This document shows, one piece after another, positions 30,274 through 38,784 of a stretch of 64,000 nucleotides of DNA. The notes beneath the pieces were generated by a model. It searched no databases and was not told where the DNA came from. It saw nothing but the letters and a program-made list of their open reading frames with translations. Made by a program: the position numbers and the translations under genes. The stretch's first letter is position 1, and the number at the start of each line of letters is the position of its first letter. Location of the stretch: assembly GCA_036504075.1 (NCBI GenBank), contig DASXVX010000097.1:52804-116803 (forward strand), given 5' to 3'. This stretch comes from DASXVX01 sp036504075. GTDB lineage: Bacteria > Bacillota > Sulfobacillia > Symbiobacteriales > Symbiobacteriaceae.

Positions 30274-30846
30274 TCAGTCGCTAAACGATGACGATGCGTG
30301 GCGGGACTGCCACAGTTTCCAGACGCCGGCGATTGCACCGACGCCAGCCAGCAGAGCGGCCAGAAGCGGGAGTCCGGCAGCCACGGCTTGGAACTGGGCG
30401 CTGATCCAGCTACCGGCGGCGGTCATGCCGACGGCCCAGGGCCAGATGCCCAGGAAGGTGTAGACGAGGAACTTGCCCGGCGGCATCCGCATGATGCCCG
30501 CCGGCAAGGAGACGTAGTTGCCGATCGCGAACGGGCGGGTCCAGAGGACGGCCGCCTGGCCGTACTTTTCAATCACCCGATCCAGCTTATCCCGAGTCTT
30601 GGGTGAGAGCAGGCGATCCAGCAGGTCTCGGCAGTAGCGCCCGATGAGGTACTGCGCGGCCGAGCCGGCCGTGTATGTCAAGGCGAACAGCGTTCCCAGC
30701 AGCACGGCCGCGGCAAGTGCGCCGGCACCAGTGCCTGCGGCTGCCAGCACTACCGCGCCGGGCCACGGTACGCCGATTCCTTCCAAAAATCCCGAGAGCA
30801 TTCCGGCCAGCCCGCTTTTGCTTAGTACCACCGCTGCCCACATCAT
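30274..30846 (-). CDS. DedA/VTT-domain membrane protein
   Basis: A roughly 190-residue protein of the DedA (SNARE-associated, VTT) family, implicated in lipid transport across the membrane. Conserved features include FLEGIGVPWPGAVVLAAAG (the E...P motif region), YLIGRYCRDLL, and RPFAIGNYVSLPAGIMRMPP followed by TFLGIWPWAV. Adjacent ATG codons at 30846 and 30843 both sit after GGGAGAG; an upstream start at 30870 lacks a good site. It stands alone between the folD terminator and the M29 peptidase gene, transcribed in the same direction as the latter. The ligand cannot be deduced. Confidence 0.83.
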   Translation of the reverse strand: MMWAAVVLSKSGLAGMLSGFLEGIGVPWPGAVVLAAAGTGAGALAAAVLLGTLFALTYTAGSAAQYLIGRYCRDLLDRLLSPKTRDKLDRVIEKYGQAAVLWTRPFAIGNYVSLPAGIMRMPPGKFLVYTFLGIWPWAVGMTAAGSWISAQFQAVAAGLPLLAALLAGVGAIAGVWKLWQSRHASSSFSD

Positions 30847-30913
30847 CTGTCTCTCCCTTCGGGCCCGCACTACCAGGATAGACGAATGATGTGGAGGAAG
30901 TACTTCACACTTA

Positions 30914-31984
30914 TTAAATTCCGATAAACTTTCCGCACTCCTGGACTACCTGACCATCAAGTTCTATTCTCCCGGCCCCGCGGAGATCCTTGATCATGTC
31001 CCAGTGAATGGCGCTCTGGTTGGTGCCTCCGGCCTCGTCGTAACTGCGTCCCAGGGCCAGATGGACCGTTCCGCCAATTTTTTCATCGAAGAGGATGTCC
31101 TTGCTGAACCGATCGATGCCGAAGTTGCAGCCGATGCCAAACTCGCCCAGCCGGCGTGCGCCGGGGTCGGTGTCCAGCATCTTCAGGAGAAAATCCTCGC
31201 CTTTCCTTGCCGAGGCGCGGGTCACCTGCCCGGCCGCAAATTCGAGCCGGATGCCGTCCACTTCCCGCCCCTGGTAAATCGCCGGAAAGTCGTAGGTAAT
31301 GCAGCCATCGGCCGAATCCTCCACCGGAGAATAAAAGACTTCGCCGTCCGGCATGTTTTTATCGCCTGCGCAGACGATGCCCAGCCGGTCATTCACACGA
31401 AAGGTCAGGTCGGTGCCGGGGCCGATGATCCGGACCTTTTCGCCGGCGTCGAAAACGGCCTTCACCTGGTTCATATAGGCTTCGGTCTCCAGCCAGTCGA
31501 TCAGACACGCTTTAAAGAGGAAGTCGGTGTACTCGTCCAGCGATATCTCCGCATCCTGGGCGAGAGCGTTGCAGGGGTAGTTGCAGGTCACCCAGCGCAC
31601 ATGGTTGATGAGATGGCGCATGTATGGTTGAAGTGCCCGGGCCTGCACTGCCGGCCGGGCGGGATCGATTCCGGTCATGGCCTTGGTGTTGTCCGGCGCT
31701 TTGATGACGGCCATGCAGTCGATGCCGGTCATCAGCACCCGGTCAATGTCGGTCACTGTCGAAAGCTGCTGATCTGAGGCTTCGGCTATCCGCAGCCGGT
31801 TGAGCGAGTCCCAGGACGGCCAGACGTAGGGAATGCCCCCGGCCTTAAGCACATACCGGGTCAGTTCTTCCATCAGCGGCGCGGCGGCGATACCGCCCCG
31901 GACCAGGACCTTGTCGCCTTCCCGCACCTTCATGGAGTGCCGGACCAACAGCGCCGCGTAGGCGGCGATCCGCGGGTCTCGCAT
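30914..31984 (-). CDS. M29 family aminopeptidase
   Basis: A 356-residue metallopeptidase of the thermophilic aminopeptidase family M29 (AmpS, aminopeptidase T). The metal-ligand regions are present: GEFGIGCNFGI (Glu), VHLALGRSYDEAG (His and Tyr) and SAIHWDMIKDLR (His, Asp). The N-terminal half includes YAALLVRHSMKVREGDKVLV and the conserved WPSWDSLNRLRIAEA. I chose ATG 31984, after AAAGGAGAGG, rather than the upstream start. The family is cobalt/zinc dependent and releases N-terminal residues. It has no obvious operon partner; the DedA gene lies 68 nt downstream. Confidence 0.88.
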   Translation of the reverse strand: MRDPRIAAYAALLVRHSMKVREGDKVLVRGGIAAAPLMEELTRYVLKAGGIPYVWPSWDSLNRLRIAEASDQQLSTVTDIDRVLMTGIDCMAVIKAPDNTKAMTGIDPARPAVQARALQPYMRHLINHVRWVTCNYPCNALAQDAEISLDEYTDFLFKACLIDWLETEAYMNQVKAVFDAGEKVRIIGPGTDLTFRVNDRLGIVCAGDKNMPDGEVFYSPVEDSADGCITYDFPAIYQGREVDGIRLEFAAGQVTRASARKGEDFLLKMLDTDPGARRLGEFGIGCNFGIDRFSKDILFDEKIGGTVHLALGRSYDEAGGTNQSAIHWDMIKDLRGAGRIELDGQVVQECGKFIGI

Positions 31985-32057
31985 GTCATCCTCTCCTTTG
32001 AGTCGGCCCTTGGTCAGGATTTCGCACACCCGGGAACTGATTCCTGCCCGAAATAGC

Positions 32058-32085
32058 TTGACGTAGCCGAGGAAAACCGTATAAT
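32058..32085 (+). promoter_or_regulatory. Strong promoter of the tRNA cluster
   Basis: TTGACG (32058-32063), a 16-nt spacer and a perfect TATAAT (32080-32085) lie 24 nt before tRNA-Met. It overlaps the leader region of the divergent aminopeptidase gene. Confidence 0.75.
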
Positions 32086-32108
32086 GAGAAACTGTGCCGA
32101 GCAACACG

Positions 32109-32185
32109 GCGGTGTAGCTCAGTTGGTCAGAGCATACGGTTCATACCCGTAGTGTCGGCGGTTCAAATCCACCCACCGCTACCAC
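32109..32185 (+). tRNA. tRNA-Met (CAT)
   Basis: A full cloverleaf including CCA. The anticodon stem TACGG/CCGTA encloses loop TTCATAC, so the anticodon is CAT. The first acceptor pair is G-T, which suggests an elongator rather than the initiator (initiator identity relies on a C1-A72 mismatch); an Ile-CAT (lysidine) tRNA also cannot be excluded. The T stem GGCGG/CCACC has one C-A mismatch. Confidence 0.9.
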
Positions 32186-32186
32186 T

Positions 32187-32217
32187 GCGGCAAGGGGCCC
32201 AAACCCCCTTGCCGCAC
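32187..32217 (+). other. Stem-loop in the tRNA-Met to tRNA-Lys spacer
   Basis: TGCGGCAAGGGG (32187-32198) and CCCCTTGCCGCA (32206-32217) form a perfect 12-bp stem with no T-run after it, so it is more likely a processing signal or structural spacer than a terminator. Confidence 0.6.
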
Positions 32218-32239
32218 CCCCAGCATTCTTTCCCAGCAT

Positions 32240-32314
32240 GGACCGCTAGCTCAATGGTAGAGCATCCGACTCTTAATCGGACGGTTGAAAGTTCGAGTCT
32301 TTCGCGGTCCACCA
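32240..32314 (+). tRNA. tRNA-Lys (CTT)
   Basis: Cloverleaf with acceptor GGACCGC/GCGGTCC, anticodon stem TCCGA/TCGGA and loop CTCTTAA, giving anticodon CTT. CCA is encoded. Confidence 0.95.
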
Positions 32315-32382
32315 CTCTACTCATGACAAAGCCACCCTTGAAAGAGCCACAAGCTTAGATCACCGGGCGTTTTGTCATTCAT

Positions 32383-32458
32383 GGCGCTATCGTCTAGAGG
32401 CCTAGGACACCACCCTTTCAAGGTGGACACACGGGTTCGAATCCCGTTAGCGTCACCA
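32383..32458 (+). tRNA. tRNA-Glu (TTC)
   Basis: Acceptor GGCGCTA/TAGCGTC (one G-T pair), anticodon stem CCACC/GGTGG with loop CTTTCAA, giving anticodon TTC. T arm ACGGG TTCGAAT CCCGT. CCA is encoded. Confidence 0.95.
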
Positions 32459-32464
32459 CTACAG

Positions 32465-32495
32465 AATCGCCTCCCGTCAAGCGGAGGCGATTTTT
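32465..32495 (+). terminator. Terminator of the tRNA cluster
   Basis: AATCGCCTCC (32465-32474) pairs with GGAGGCGATT (32483-32492) and is followed by a T-run to 32495. Confidence 0.9.
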
Positions 32496-32545
32496 GTCGT
32501 ATTATTTCCTGGGAGATTGAAGAAAAAGCGACAAAATCTTATATT
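32492..32545 (+). promoter_or_regulatory. Putative spoIIE promoter region with TTTGTCG inverted repeat
   Basis: TTGAAG (32517-32522), a 17-nt spacer and TATATT (32540-32545). An inverted TTTTGTCG/CGACAAAA pair flanks the -35 region and partly resembles Spo0A boxes (TGTCGAA); spoIIE of Bacillus is Spo0A-activated. The match is incomplete. Confidence 0.4.
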
Positions 32546-32599
32546 CACCGTCGGGTAACATGGGAAACGCAGGAATTCTATGCCCGGTGGTGAGTCAGC

Positions 32600-34864
32600 G
32601 TGTCATCGCCTTCAGTTCCCGGCTTAAAGCGGTCCCCGTGGACGCAGGCCAAATTGGAAACGTTCCGGCGGTTTGGTCGGCTGTGGAAGCCGAACTTCTA
32701 TGCCGGCATGCTCGTTGGCTTTCTCCTGGGCCGGGCCTTGCCCGAAGCTCAGGTCGGTCCACTGGGTATCGCCTTCTATGCGGCAGTGCGGGGAGCAGGA
32801 TTCGGTCCGCTGGCGGCCATTCCGGTAGGGCTGGCGGTCGTCGCCGGCAGCGCTACGGCACTGCCGCTGCACAGCGTGCTCTGGATCGGCGCAGCCCTTT
32901 GGGCGGCCCACTTCGCCGCTACGGCTCTGGGGGTCGGTGCTAAAGGGTCGTCGCCGTTGGGGGCGGGCCTCGTAGCCGCTCTGGCGGTAGCCATTCCCAC
33001 GGTTGCGGTTTACATCGGCTCCACGGTGCAGCCCGCGCTCTGGGTCGGCGTGGCCTGCCTGCTTGCCCCGATTTTCACCCTCGGTATTTTGGACGTCGCC
33101 TCCGGCGGCTTGTTCCGGGGGGCGGTAGCCGACTCGCCGGTGCCGGTGGTCATTATCATCGCAGCGGCAGTCTGCGGGCTGGACCGGCTGGTGCTCATGC
33201 ATATCATCCCCCTGCAGGATGCGGCGGCTGGACTCATGGTGCTCACATTCGCCTACATTGGCGGGCCGGCTCTGGGTACGGCCGCCGGGGCGGTGTTGGG
33301 CATCAGCTTTCTGGTCGGCGGCTCCATGGTTCCGATGGCCCCCGACATCCCGCCGGCCGCCCACAGTATGGCCTACGTCATGGCCGGCCTCCTGGCGGGC
33401 ACCTTCCGGGACCTGAGCAAGAGCGGCGTCGGCGTCGCCTTTTACCTGGGGCTGGTGACATTCTTGTTGGTGACGGCCCAGCAGGCGACCGGCCTGGTTC
33501 CCGTAATCTATGGCGGTGCCGCGGCCACGGCGCTCTTCCTGCTCATTCCCCGGCGCTGGATGGCTCGAATGCCGGCAGCCTTTGCCTCGCAGGGCCTCTT
33601 TGGCCCCACATCTCGGGAGGAGGGTACTGCAACTGAGTCGCTTACGGTCGTCGGCCGGGTTCGCAGCCTCTCCCGAGTGCTGCGGGAGGTCAGCCGCGCC
33701 TTTCTGCACGTCGCGACGGTGGAGACTCCCGCCGATGAGGACGAAGGGCGGGTGTTCGACCAGGCCGCCGAGCGGGTCTGCCACGCCTGTTCGCTCAATC
33801 GGCGATGCTGGGACAAGGAGTTCCACCGAACCCACCAGGCGTTCAGCGACCTCTGGGCGCAGGTCGATGCCGAAGGCCCGCTGACCGTGCAGCCGCCTCC
33901 GGAAGGCCTGGAGTTCTGTATTTATCCGGCGGAAGTCGCCTCAACACTCAATTACCTCCACGATCTGCACCGGTCCCGCCATCAGTGGGAGCGGCGCTTG
34001 GCCCAAGGGCGGATTGTGGCCGGGGACTACGTCAAGAACGCAGCCCGCATTTTGGAGCGATTCGCCGACGAGACCGGAGGGACCGGCGACCAGACGGCCC
34101 TGCCGCCGGTGCTGAAGGTAGTGTGTGGGGTGGCTCGGCTGCCGAAGCGGGGCAGTCAGGTTTCCGGGGATTCATACGCAGCGTCGCCGCTGGGCGAGCA
34201 ACGGTACCTCATGGCGCTCAGCGACGGTATGGGCGTCGGCAGCGACGCCGCCTCCGAGTCCCGCCAGTGCGTTCAACTGCTGCAAGAGGTCCTGAGCGCC
34301 GGGTTCAACACCGAACTGGCGGTCAACACGGTGAATTCCGTCATGCTGCTTCGCTCCGGCGAGGAGTCTTTCGTCACAGTCGACTTGTCCCTGGTGGACC
34401 TGGGTACCGGGCGGGTGGAGTTCGTGAAAATCGGAGCGGCCCCCAGCTTTCTGAAGCGCGGCCGCGACGTGACCATTATCCAGCAATCGACCGTCCCGGT
34501 GGGCATCATCGATCAGGTGGTGGTGGAGCCGGAGTTCCGGCTGCTCCGTCCCGGCGATATCATCGTCATGGTCACCGACGGTATCTGGGACGTTTCCAAG
34601 GACGATATCGACAAGGAGCGCTGGATTCTGCATCACCTGAGCCGGCAAACCGCCACCGACCCGGAGGAGATCGCGGAGAACCTGCTGGCGCGTGCCCTGG
34701 ACCTGATGCCGGACGCCGGGGACGACATGACTGTGCTGGTCGCTCGGGTCGACGCTAACGGTCGGCTGGAGCCGGAAGCCAAGCGACCCGTGGTAGACAG
34801 CTGGGTGCCGGCCCGGCGGGCGCCCAAGTTTAGCGAAAAGCCGTCGGCCCGGCCGAAGCGGTAG
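32600..34864 (+). CDS. spoIIE: Stage II sporulation protein E (membrane PP2C phosphatase)
   Basis: A 754-residue SpoIIE. About ten membrane helices fill residues ~35-325 (FYAGMLVGFLLGRALPEA onward). The central region includes the conserved FDQAAERVCHACSLNRRCWD, ending in the four-cysteine pattern typical of SpoIIE. The C-terminal PP2C phosphatase has ALSDGMGVGSDAASES (metal aspartate) and IIVMVTDGIWDV. SpoIIE dephosphorylates SpoIIAA and so activates sigma-F in the forespore; its presence shows that the organism sporulates. The GTG start is at 32600. It is followed by tilS after 56 nt, as often seen in Bacillota. Confidence 0.96.
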   Translation: MSSPSVPGLKRSPWTQAKLETFRRFGRLWKPNFYAGMLVGFLLGRALPEAQVGPLGIAFYAAVRGAGFGPLAAIPVGLAVVAGSATALPLHSVLWIGAALWAAHFAATALGVGAKGSSPLGAGLVAALAVAIPTVAVYIGSTVQPALWVGVACLLAPIFTLGILDVASGGLFRGAVADSPVPVVIIIAAAVCGLDRLVLMHIIPLQDAAAGLMVLTFAYIGGPALGTAAGAVLGISFLVGGSMVPMAPDIPPAAHSMAYVMAGLLAGTFRDLSKSGVGVAFYLGLVTFLLVTAQQATGLVPVIYGGAAATALFLLIPRRWMARMPAAFASQGLFGPTSREEGTATESLTVVGRVRSLSRVLREVSRAFLHVATVETPADEDEGRVFDQAAERVCHACSLNRRCWDKEFHRTHQAFSDLWAQVDAEGPLTVQPPPEGLEFCIYPAEVASTLNYLHDLHRSRHQWERRLAQGRIVAGDYVKNAARILERFADETGGTGDQTALPPVLKVVCGVARLPKRGSQVSGDSYAASPLGEQRYLMALSDGMGVGSDAASESRQCVQLLQEVLSAGFNTELAVNTVNSVMLLRSGEESFVTVDLSLVDLGTGRVEFVKIGAAPSFLKRGRDVTIIQQSTVPVGIIDQVVVEPEFRLLRPGDIIVMVTDGIWDVSKDDIDKERWILHHLSRQTATDPEEIAENLLARALDLMPDAGDDMTVLVARVDANGRLEPEAKRPVVDSWVPARRAPKFSEKPSARPKR

Positions 34865-34920
34865 GCAGGGAATCCCCGCCAGCCGTCGAACCTATCGACG
34901 CGCCGTGGGGGGAGAGATGC

Positions 34921-36336
34921 GTGATGGAGCAAGCTGAAGGGACGTCGGGCCTATTGGAACATGCCGGGTTGTTCATCCGGAAGTCGGGCATGATCACCCC
35001 CGGCGATTGCGTCATCGTCTCCGTTTCCGGCGGCCCTGACTCCGTCGCTCTGTTCCATCTTCTGCACCGGCTTTCCGGGGAACTGGCGATTCGCCTGCAT
35101 GTGTTTCACATGGACCACGGACTCCGGGGCGAGGCGTCGGCGGAAGACTCCCGGTTCGTGGAGCAACTGGCGGGCCGCCTCGGTGTACCCTGCACGGTCG
35201 TTCGACTGGAACCGGGGTGGCTCAAGCGTCTGGGCGGCTCCCTGCAGGCAGGTGCCCGGGCAGTTCGGTACCGGGAATTGGCGGCTATGGGGGAGCGAAT
35301 CGGGGCGAACCGGGTCGCCCTGGGCCATAACCGCGACGATCAGGCTGAAACGGTGCTCATGCGGTTCCTGCGGGGGGCCGGAACAAGGGGCCTGGCCGGT
35401 ATTCCGCCCATCCGGGCGCAAGGAGGGCTGGTGTACGTCCGGCCGCTGCTGGAGACGTCGCGGCGCGAAATTGAGGCATACTGCAAGCAGAATGAACTCT
35501 ATCCCCGTCTCGACGCATCTAATCTGAAGCCGGACTACTACCGCAACCGGCTCCGGCTGGAGTTGCTGCCGCATCTGGCCGAGGCTTACAACCCGGCCAT
35601 TGTCGCCAATCTGGCCCAAACGGCCGGCGTACTCCGAGTGGAGGACCAGTTCCTTGAGGAACTGGCGGCAGCGGCGTTGGACCGGTGTCGGGCGGCTGGT
35701 GAAGGGGTATCCCTGTCAGGCAGCGTCCTAACGCGTGAACCACTCGCGGTGTCCCGCCGCGTGGTACGCCTGGCCGCCCGCGAGACGGTCGGCCCGGAGT
35801 TCGACCTGGGGCTGGAGCCGGTTACACGGGTGCTGGAGGCGGCGGCCAACCCCCGCGGGTCGCAACGGCTGGACCTTCCGGGTGGGCTGCAGGTGACGGT
35901 GGCGTATGGTATCTGCCGGTTCGCTGTGTCTGAACCTTATGATGACATGTCGTCCGGCGAATGGCCGTTGGCGATTCCGGGGGAGAATACAATTCCGGAA
36001 CTCGGGCTGCGGATGGAAGCCCGGACGACGGGAGAACCTCGGGGACCGCTGGAAGCGGCGTTCGACATGCAACTCCTGCCGGGTCCACTGGCGGTGCGTC
36101 TGCGCCGGCCGGGGGACCGCATCTGGCCGGTCGGGGTGAACGGCTCCAAAAAGCTCCAGGATATTCTGGTGGATGCGAAAGTGCCCCGCCCGCTGCGGGA
36201 CCGGATTCCGCTCCTCGTTTCGGGGTCGGACGTTGTGTGGGTGATCGGTCATCGGCTGGACCGTCGCTTCCTGGCGACGGCGGAGTCCGATCGGATTTTG
36301 TTTTTGAAGGCAGAAACGCGGGATTCAGGCGTTTGA
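34921..36336 (+). CDS. tilS: tRNA(Ile)-lysidine synthetase TilS
   Basis: A 471-residue TilS, which converts the wobble cytidine of tRNA-Ile(CAU) to lysidine using ATP. The PP-loop SVSGGPDSVALFHLL is near residue 40; HMDHGLRGEASAEDSRFVEQ and ALGHNRDDQAETVLMRFLRG are conserved substrate-side segments. The C-terminal tRNA-binding domain includes RLRRPGDRIWPVGVNGSKKL and KVPRPLRDRIPLLV. GTG 34921 and ATG 34924 both follow GGGGGGAGAG. It sits between spoIIE and ftsH; the hpt gene often found between them is missing. Confidence 0.95.
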   Translation: MMEQAEGTSGLLEHAGLFIRKSGMITPGDCVIVSVSGGPDSVALFHLLHRLSGELAIRLHVFHMDHGLRGEASAEDSRFVEQLAGRLGVPCTVVRLEPGWLKRLGGSLQAGARAVRYRELAAMGERIGANRVALGHNRDDQAETVLMRFLRGAGTRGLAGIPPIRAQGGLVYVRPLLETSRREIEAYCKQNELYPRLDASNLKPDYYRNRLRLELLPHLAEAYNPAIVANLAQTAGVLRVEDQFLEELAAAALDRCRAAGEGVSLSGSVLTREPLAVSRRVVRLAARETVGPEFDLGLEPVTRVLEAAANPRGSQRLDLPGGLQVTVAYGICRFAVSEPYDDMSSGEWPLAIPGENTIPELGLRMEARTTGEPRGPLEAAFDMQLLPGPLAVRLRRPGDRIWPVGVNGSKKLQDILVDAKVPRPLRDRIPLLVSGSDVVWVIGHRLDRRFLATAESDRILFLKAETRDSGV

Positions 36337-36371
36337 AGGACTCGGCGAACGGTTACGGCACCCCACTTTGG

Positions 36372-36400
36372 TTGTCTGGGCTTATAAAATATGGTACACT
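36372..36400 (+). promoter_or_regulatory. Promoter upstream of ftsH
   Basis: TTGTCT (36372-36377), a 17-nt spacer and TACACT (36395-36400), about 100 nt before ftsH in an AT-rich stretch. Confidence 0.6.
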
Positions 36401-36499
36401 CTACGAGTATCTTCGGGCTGAGTCCACTCGACTTAACGATAACCAGTATTAGTGTCGGTTTTATAAAGCTGGCCCCGTCGGAAGGAGGGCTCTAGTAAC

Positions 36500-38386
36500 T
36501 TGAATAAACTATTGCGCAACTTGGCGTTCTGGTTGCTCTTGCTCGTCATCTCGGTTGCGATCGCTGTCCAGCTGAGTGGCAGTACCACGACCAAGGAAGA
36601 ACTCAAGTACTCGGACTTCGTGCAAATGGTGGAGAGCGGCCAGGTCAAAACGGTGGTCTTTACCGGCCCGAACGCCACCGGCAAATTGGCAAGTGGCAAG
36701 GACTACACAGTTGTTGTCGGCGACCAGGGGCCGAGCGACTCTCTCGTTCAGCTGTTGCAGAAGCACACTGCTGAGACCACCACCGAGATCAAGCCCAACA
36801 ATTCGCCCACGATCTGGTCCCTGCTACTGCAGACGCTGTTCCCGGTGGCACTTGTGCTACTGGCGTTCTTCTTCATCATGCAGCAGACGCAGGGCTCGGG
36901 GAACCGGGTCATGCAGTTCGGGCGCAGCCGGGCCAAACTCCATACGGACGAGCGCAAGCGGATCACGTTTGACGACGTGGCCGGCATCGACGAAGTGAAG
37001 GAAGAACTCGTCGAGATTGTCGACTTCCTGAAGCATCCCAAGCGGTACATGGAGCTGGGTGCCCGGATTCCCAAGGGCGTGCTGCTCTTCGGCGCTCCTG
37101 GTACCGGCAAGACCTTGCTGGCCCGGGCCGTCGCCGGTGAGGCCGGCGTGCCGTTCTTCAGCATTTCGGGCTCCGACTTCGTGGAAATGTTCGTCGGCGT
37201 GGGCGCCAGCCGTGTCCGCGACCTGTTCGAGCAGGCCAAGAAGAACTCGCCGTGCATCGTTTTCATCGACGAAATCGACGCGGTCGGACGCCAGCGTGGT
37301 GCCGGCTACGGCGGTGGTCACGACGAGCGTGAGCAGACGTTGAACCAGTTGCTCGTGGAAATGGACGGCTTCGGTGTCAACGAGGGTATCATTATCATCG
37401 CGGCCACCAACCGGCCCGACGTCCTCGACCCGGCGCTGCTCCGTCCCGGCCGGTTTGACCGGCAGGTTGTGATCGACCGTCCGGACCTCAAGGGCCGGAT
37501 TGCGATTTACAACGTCCATATCAAGGGCAAGCCCCTGGCATCCGATGTGGACCTCGAAGTGCTGGCCAAGCGGACCCCCGGTTTCACGGGCGCCGACATC
37601 GCCAACCTGATGAACGAGGCGGCCCTGTTGGCTGCGCGGCGGCGCAAGAAGAAGATCGACATGGAAGACCTGGAAAACGCCATCGACCGGGTGCTGGCCG
37701 GCGGTCCGGAGAAGAAGTCCCGGATCATCTCTGAAAAGGAGAAGCGGACCACTGCCTGGCACGAAGCAGGTCACGCCGTCGTCGGCCACATGCTGGCGCA
37801 CATGGATCCGCTGCATAAGATCACCATCGTCCCCCGGGGCCGGGCCATGGGCTACACCATGTTCCTTCCCGTGGAAGACCGGTATAACATCTCCAAGTCC
37901 GAGATTCTGGACCGGATGGCCATGGCCCTGGGCGGTCGGACGGCTGAGGAACTCACTTTCGGGGAGATCACCAGCGGTGCTTCCGACGACCTGGAGCGGA
38001 CCACCAACATGGCCCGGCGGATGGTCATGGAGTGGGGCATGAGCGATAAGCTCGGCCCGCTGACCTACGGCACCAAGCAAGACGAAGTCTTCCTCGGCCG
38101 GGACATCGCCCGCCAGCGGAACTACTCGGAAGACGTGGCCGCCATGATCGACGAAGAGGTCAGAAGCCTCGTCGCCACGGCCCACCAACGGGCTCTGGAC
38201 ATCCTTACGACCCATCAGACGGCCCTGGATAAGCTCTCCCATACACTCCTGGAGAAGGAGACACTGGAGGGCAAGGAGCTGGAGGCTCTGCTCCAGCAGA
38301 TGCTCCCGGCAAGGCCTGAGCCCAAGAGCAACGGGAACGGGACGCACGTCCCCGGCCCCGGCCCGCAGGTCCAGCCGGCGTTCTAG
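36500..38386 (+). CDS. ftsH: ATP-dependent zinc metalloprotease FtsH
   Basis: A 628-residue membrane protease of the AAA class. Two membrane helices (NLAFWLLLLVISVAIAVQL; LLLQTLFPVALVLLAFFFIM) flank a short extracytoplasmic domain. The ATPase has Walker A LFGAPGTGKTLLARAVAGEA, Walker B CIVFIDEIDAVG, the pore loop FVEMFVGVGASRVRDLFEQA and arginine-finger segment RPGRFDRQVVID. The zinc site is TAWHEAGHAVVGHML near residue 420, with the third ligand in SGASDDLERTTNMARRMV. The start is TTG 36500 after GGAGGG. The last ~20 residues are Gly/Pro-rich. FtsH degrades membrane and regulatory proteins and in Bacillus is required for sporulation. Confidence 0.97.
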   Translation: MNKLLRNLAFWLLLLVISVAIAVQLSGSTTTKEELKYSDFVQMVESGQVKTVVFTGPNATGKLASGKDYTVVVGDQGPSDSLVQLLQKHTAETTTEIKPNNSPTIWSLLLQTLFPVALVLLAFFFIMQQTQGSGNRVMQFGRSRAKLHTDERKRITFDDVAGIDEVKEELVEIVDFLKHPKRYMELGARIPKGVLLFGAPGTGKTLLARAVAGEAGVPFFSISGSDFVEMFVGVGASRVRDLFEQAKKNSPCIVFIDEIDAVGRQRGAGYGGGHDEREQTLNQLLVEMDGFGVNEGIIIIAATNRPDVLDPALLRPGRFDRQVVIDRPDLKGRIAIYNVHIKGKPLASDVDLEVLAKRTPGFTGADIANLMNEAALLAARRRKKKIDMEDLENAIDRVLAGGPEKKSRIISEKEKRTTAWHEAGHAVVGHMLAHMDPLHKITIVPRGRAMGYTMFLPVEDRYNISKSEILDRMAMALGGRTAEELTFGEITSGASDDLERTTNMARRMVMEWGMSDKLGPLTYGTKQDEVFLGRDIARQRNYSEDVAAMIDEEVRSLVATAHQRALDILTTHQTALDKLSHTLLEKETLEGKELEALLQQMLPARPEPKSNGNGTHVPGPGPQVQPAF

Positions 38387-38394
38387 GCAAGAAG

Positions 38395-38428
38395 ACCTCG
38401 TCTTCCCGAACCGGGAAGGCGAGGTTTT
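38395..38428. terminator. Terminator after ftsH
   Basis: CCTCG-T-CTTCCCG (38396-38408) pairs with CGGGAAG-G-CGAGG (38412-38424), followed by TTTT. The convergent small gene ends 4 nt beyond, so the stem may serve both directions. Confidence 0.85.
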
Positions 38429-38431
38429 GTC

Positions 38432-38644
38432 TTAGTCCCGCCCGCCCAGCTCGCCCAGCAGAGCGGCCGCAGCCTTAAACGGAAGTCGCGCCAGGGTTTC
38501 GCCCACCTGAAGCGAGTCATCGATTACTTCACCCAGCGGCCGGTCCCCGACCGCCCAGTCATGAATGGAGCGGCGGGCCGCCTTGAACGGAAAGGCCGCC
38601 AGCTGGCCGGCAATGTCCAGCCCCTCTTTGAGGACTTCGCGCAA
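38432..38644 (-). CDS. Small protein with a twice-repeated motif
   Basis: A 70-residue protein that I do not recognise. TTG start 8 nt after GAGGGGG. It contains two copies of one module: LDIAGQLAAFPFKAARR (about residues 9-25) and LQVGETLARLPFKAAAALL (about 45-63), separated by DWAVGDRPLGEVIDD. The conserved core is ...L..PFKAA. The two amphipathic helices suggest a dimeric helical protein, perhaps membrane-surface associated; that is inference. It is convergent with ftsH and has its own strong ribosome site, so translation is likely. Confidence 0.6.
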   Translation of the reverse strand: MREVLKEGLDIAGQLAAFPFKAARRSIHDWAVGDRPLGEVIDDSLQVGETLARLPFKAAAALLGELGGRD

Positions 38645-38784
38645 AAATTTCGCCCCCTCGCAAACAAAGCCGCTTCACGGTAACACTAGTGTTCGGAGTG
38701 GCTTATTCGGGTATGCGCAGAGGAGGAAATTGGTACTGCACAGGGAACGCATTATGACAAGGAGTGAACAAGGGGAGAACAACC

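Noticed and set aside
36857..38347. 496-residue leftward open frame
   Set aside because: Antisense to ftsH.
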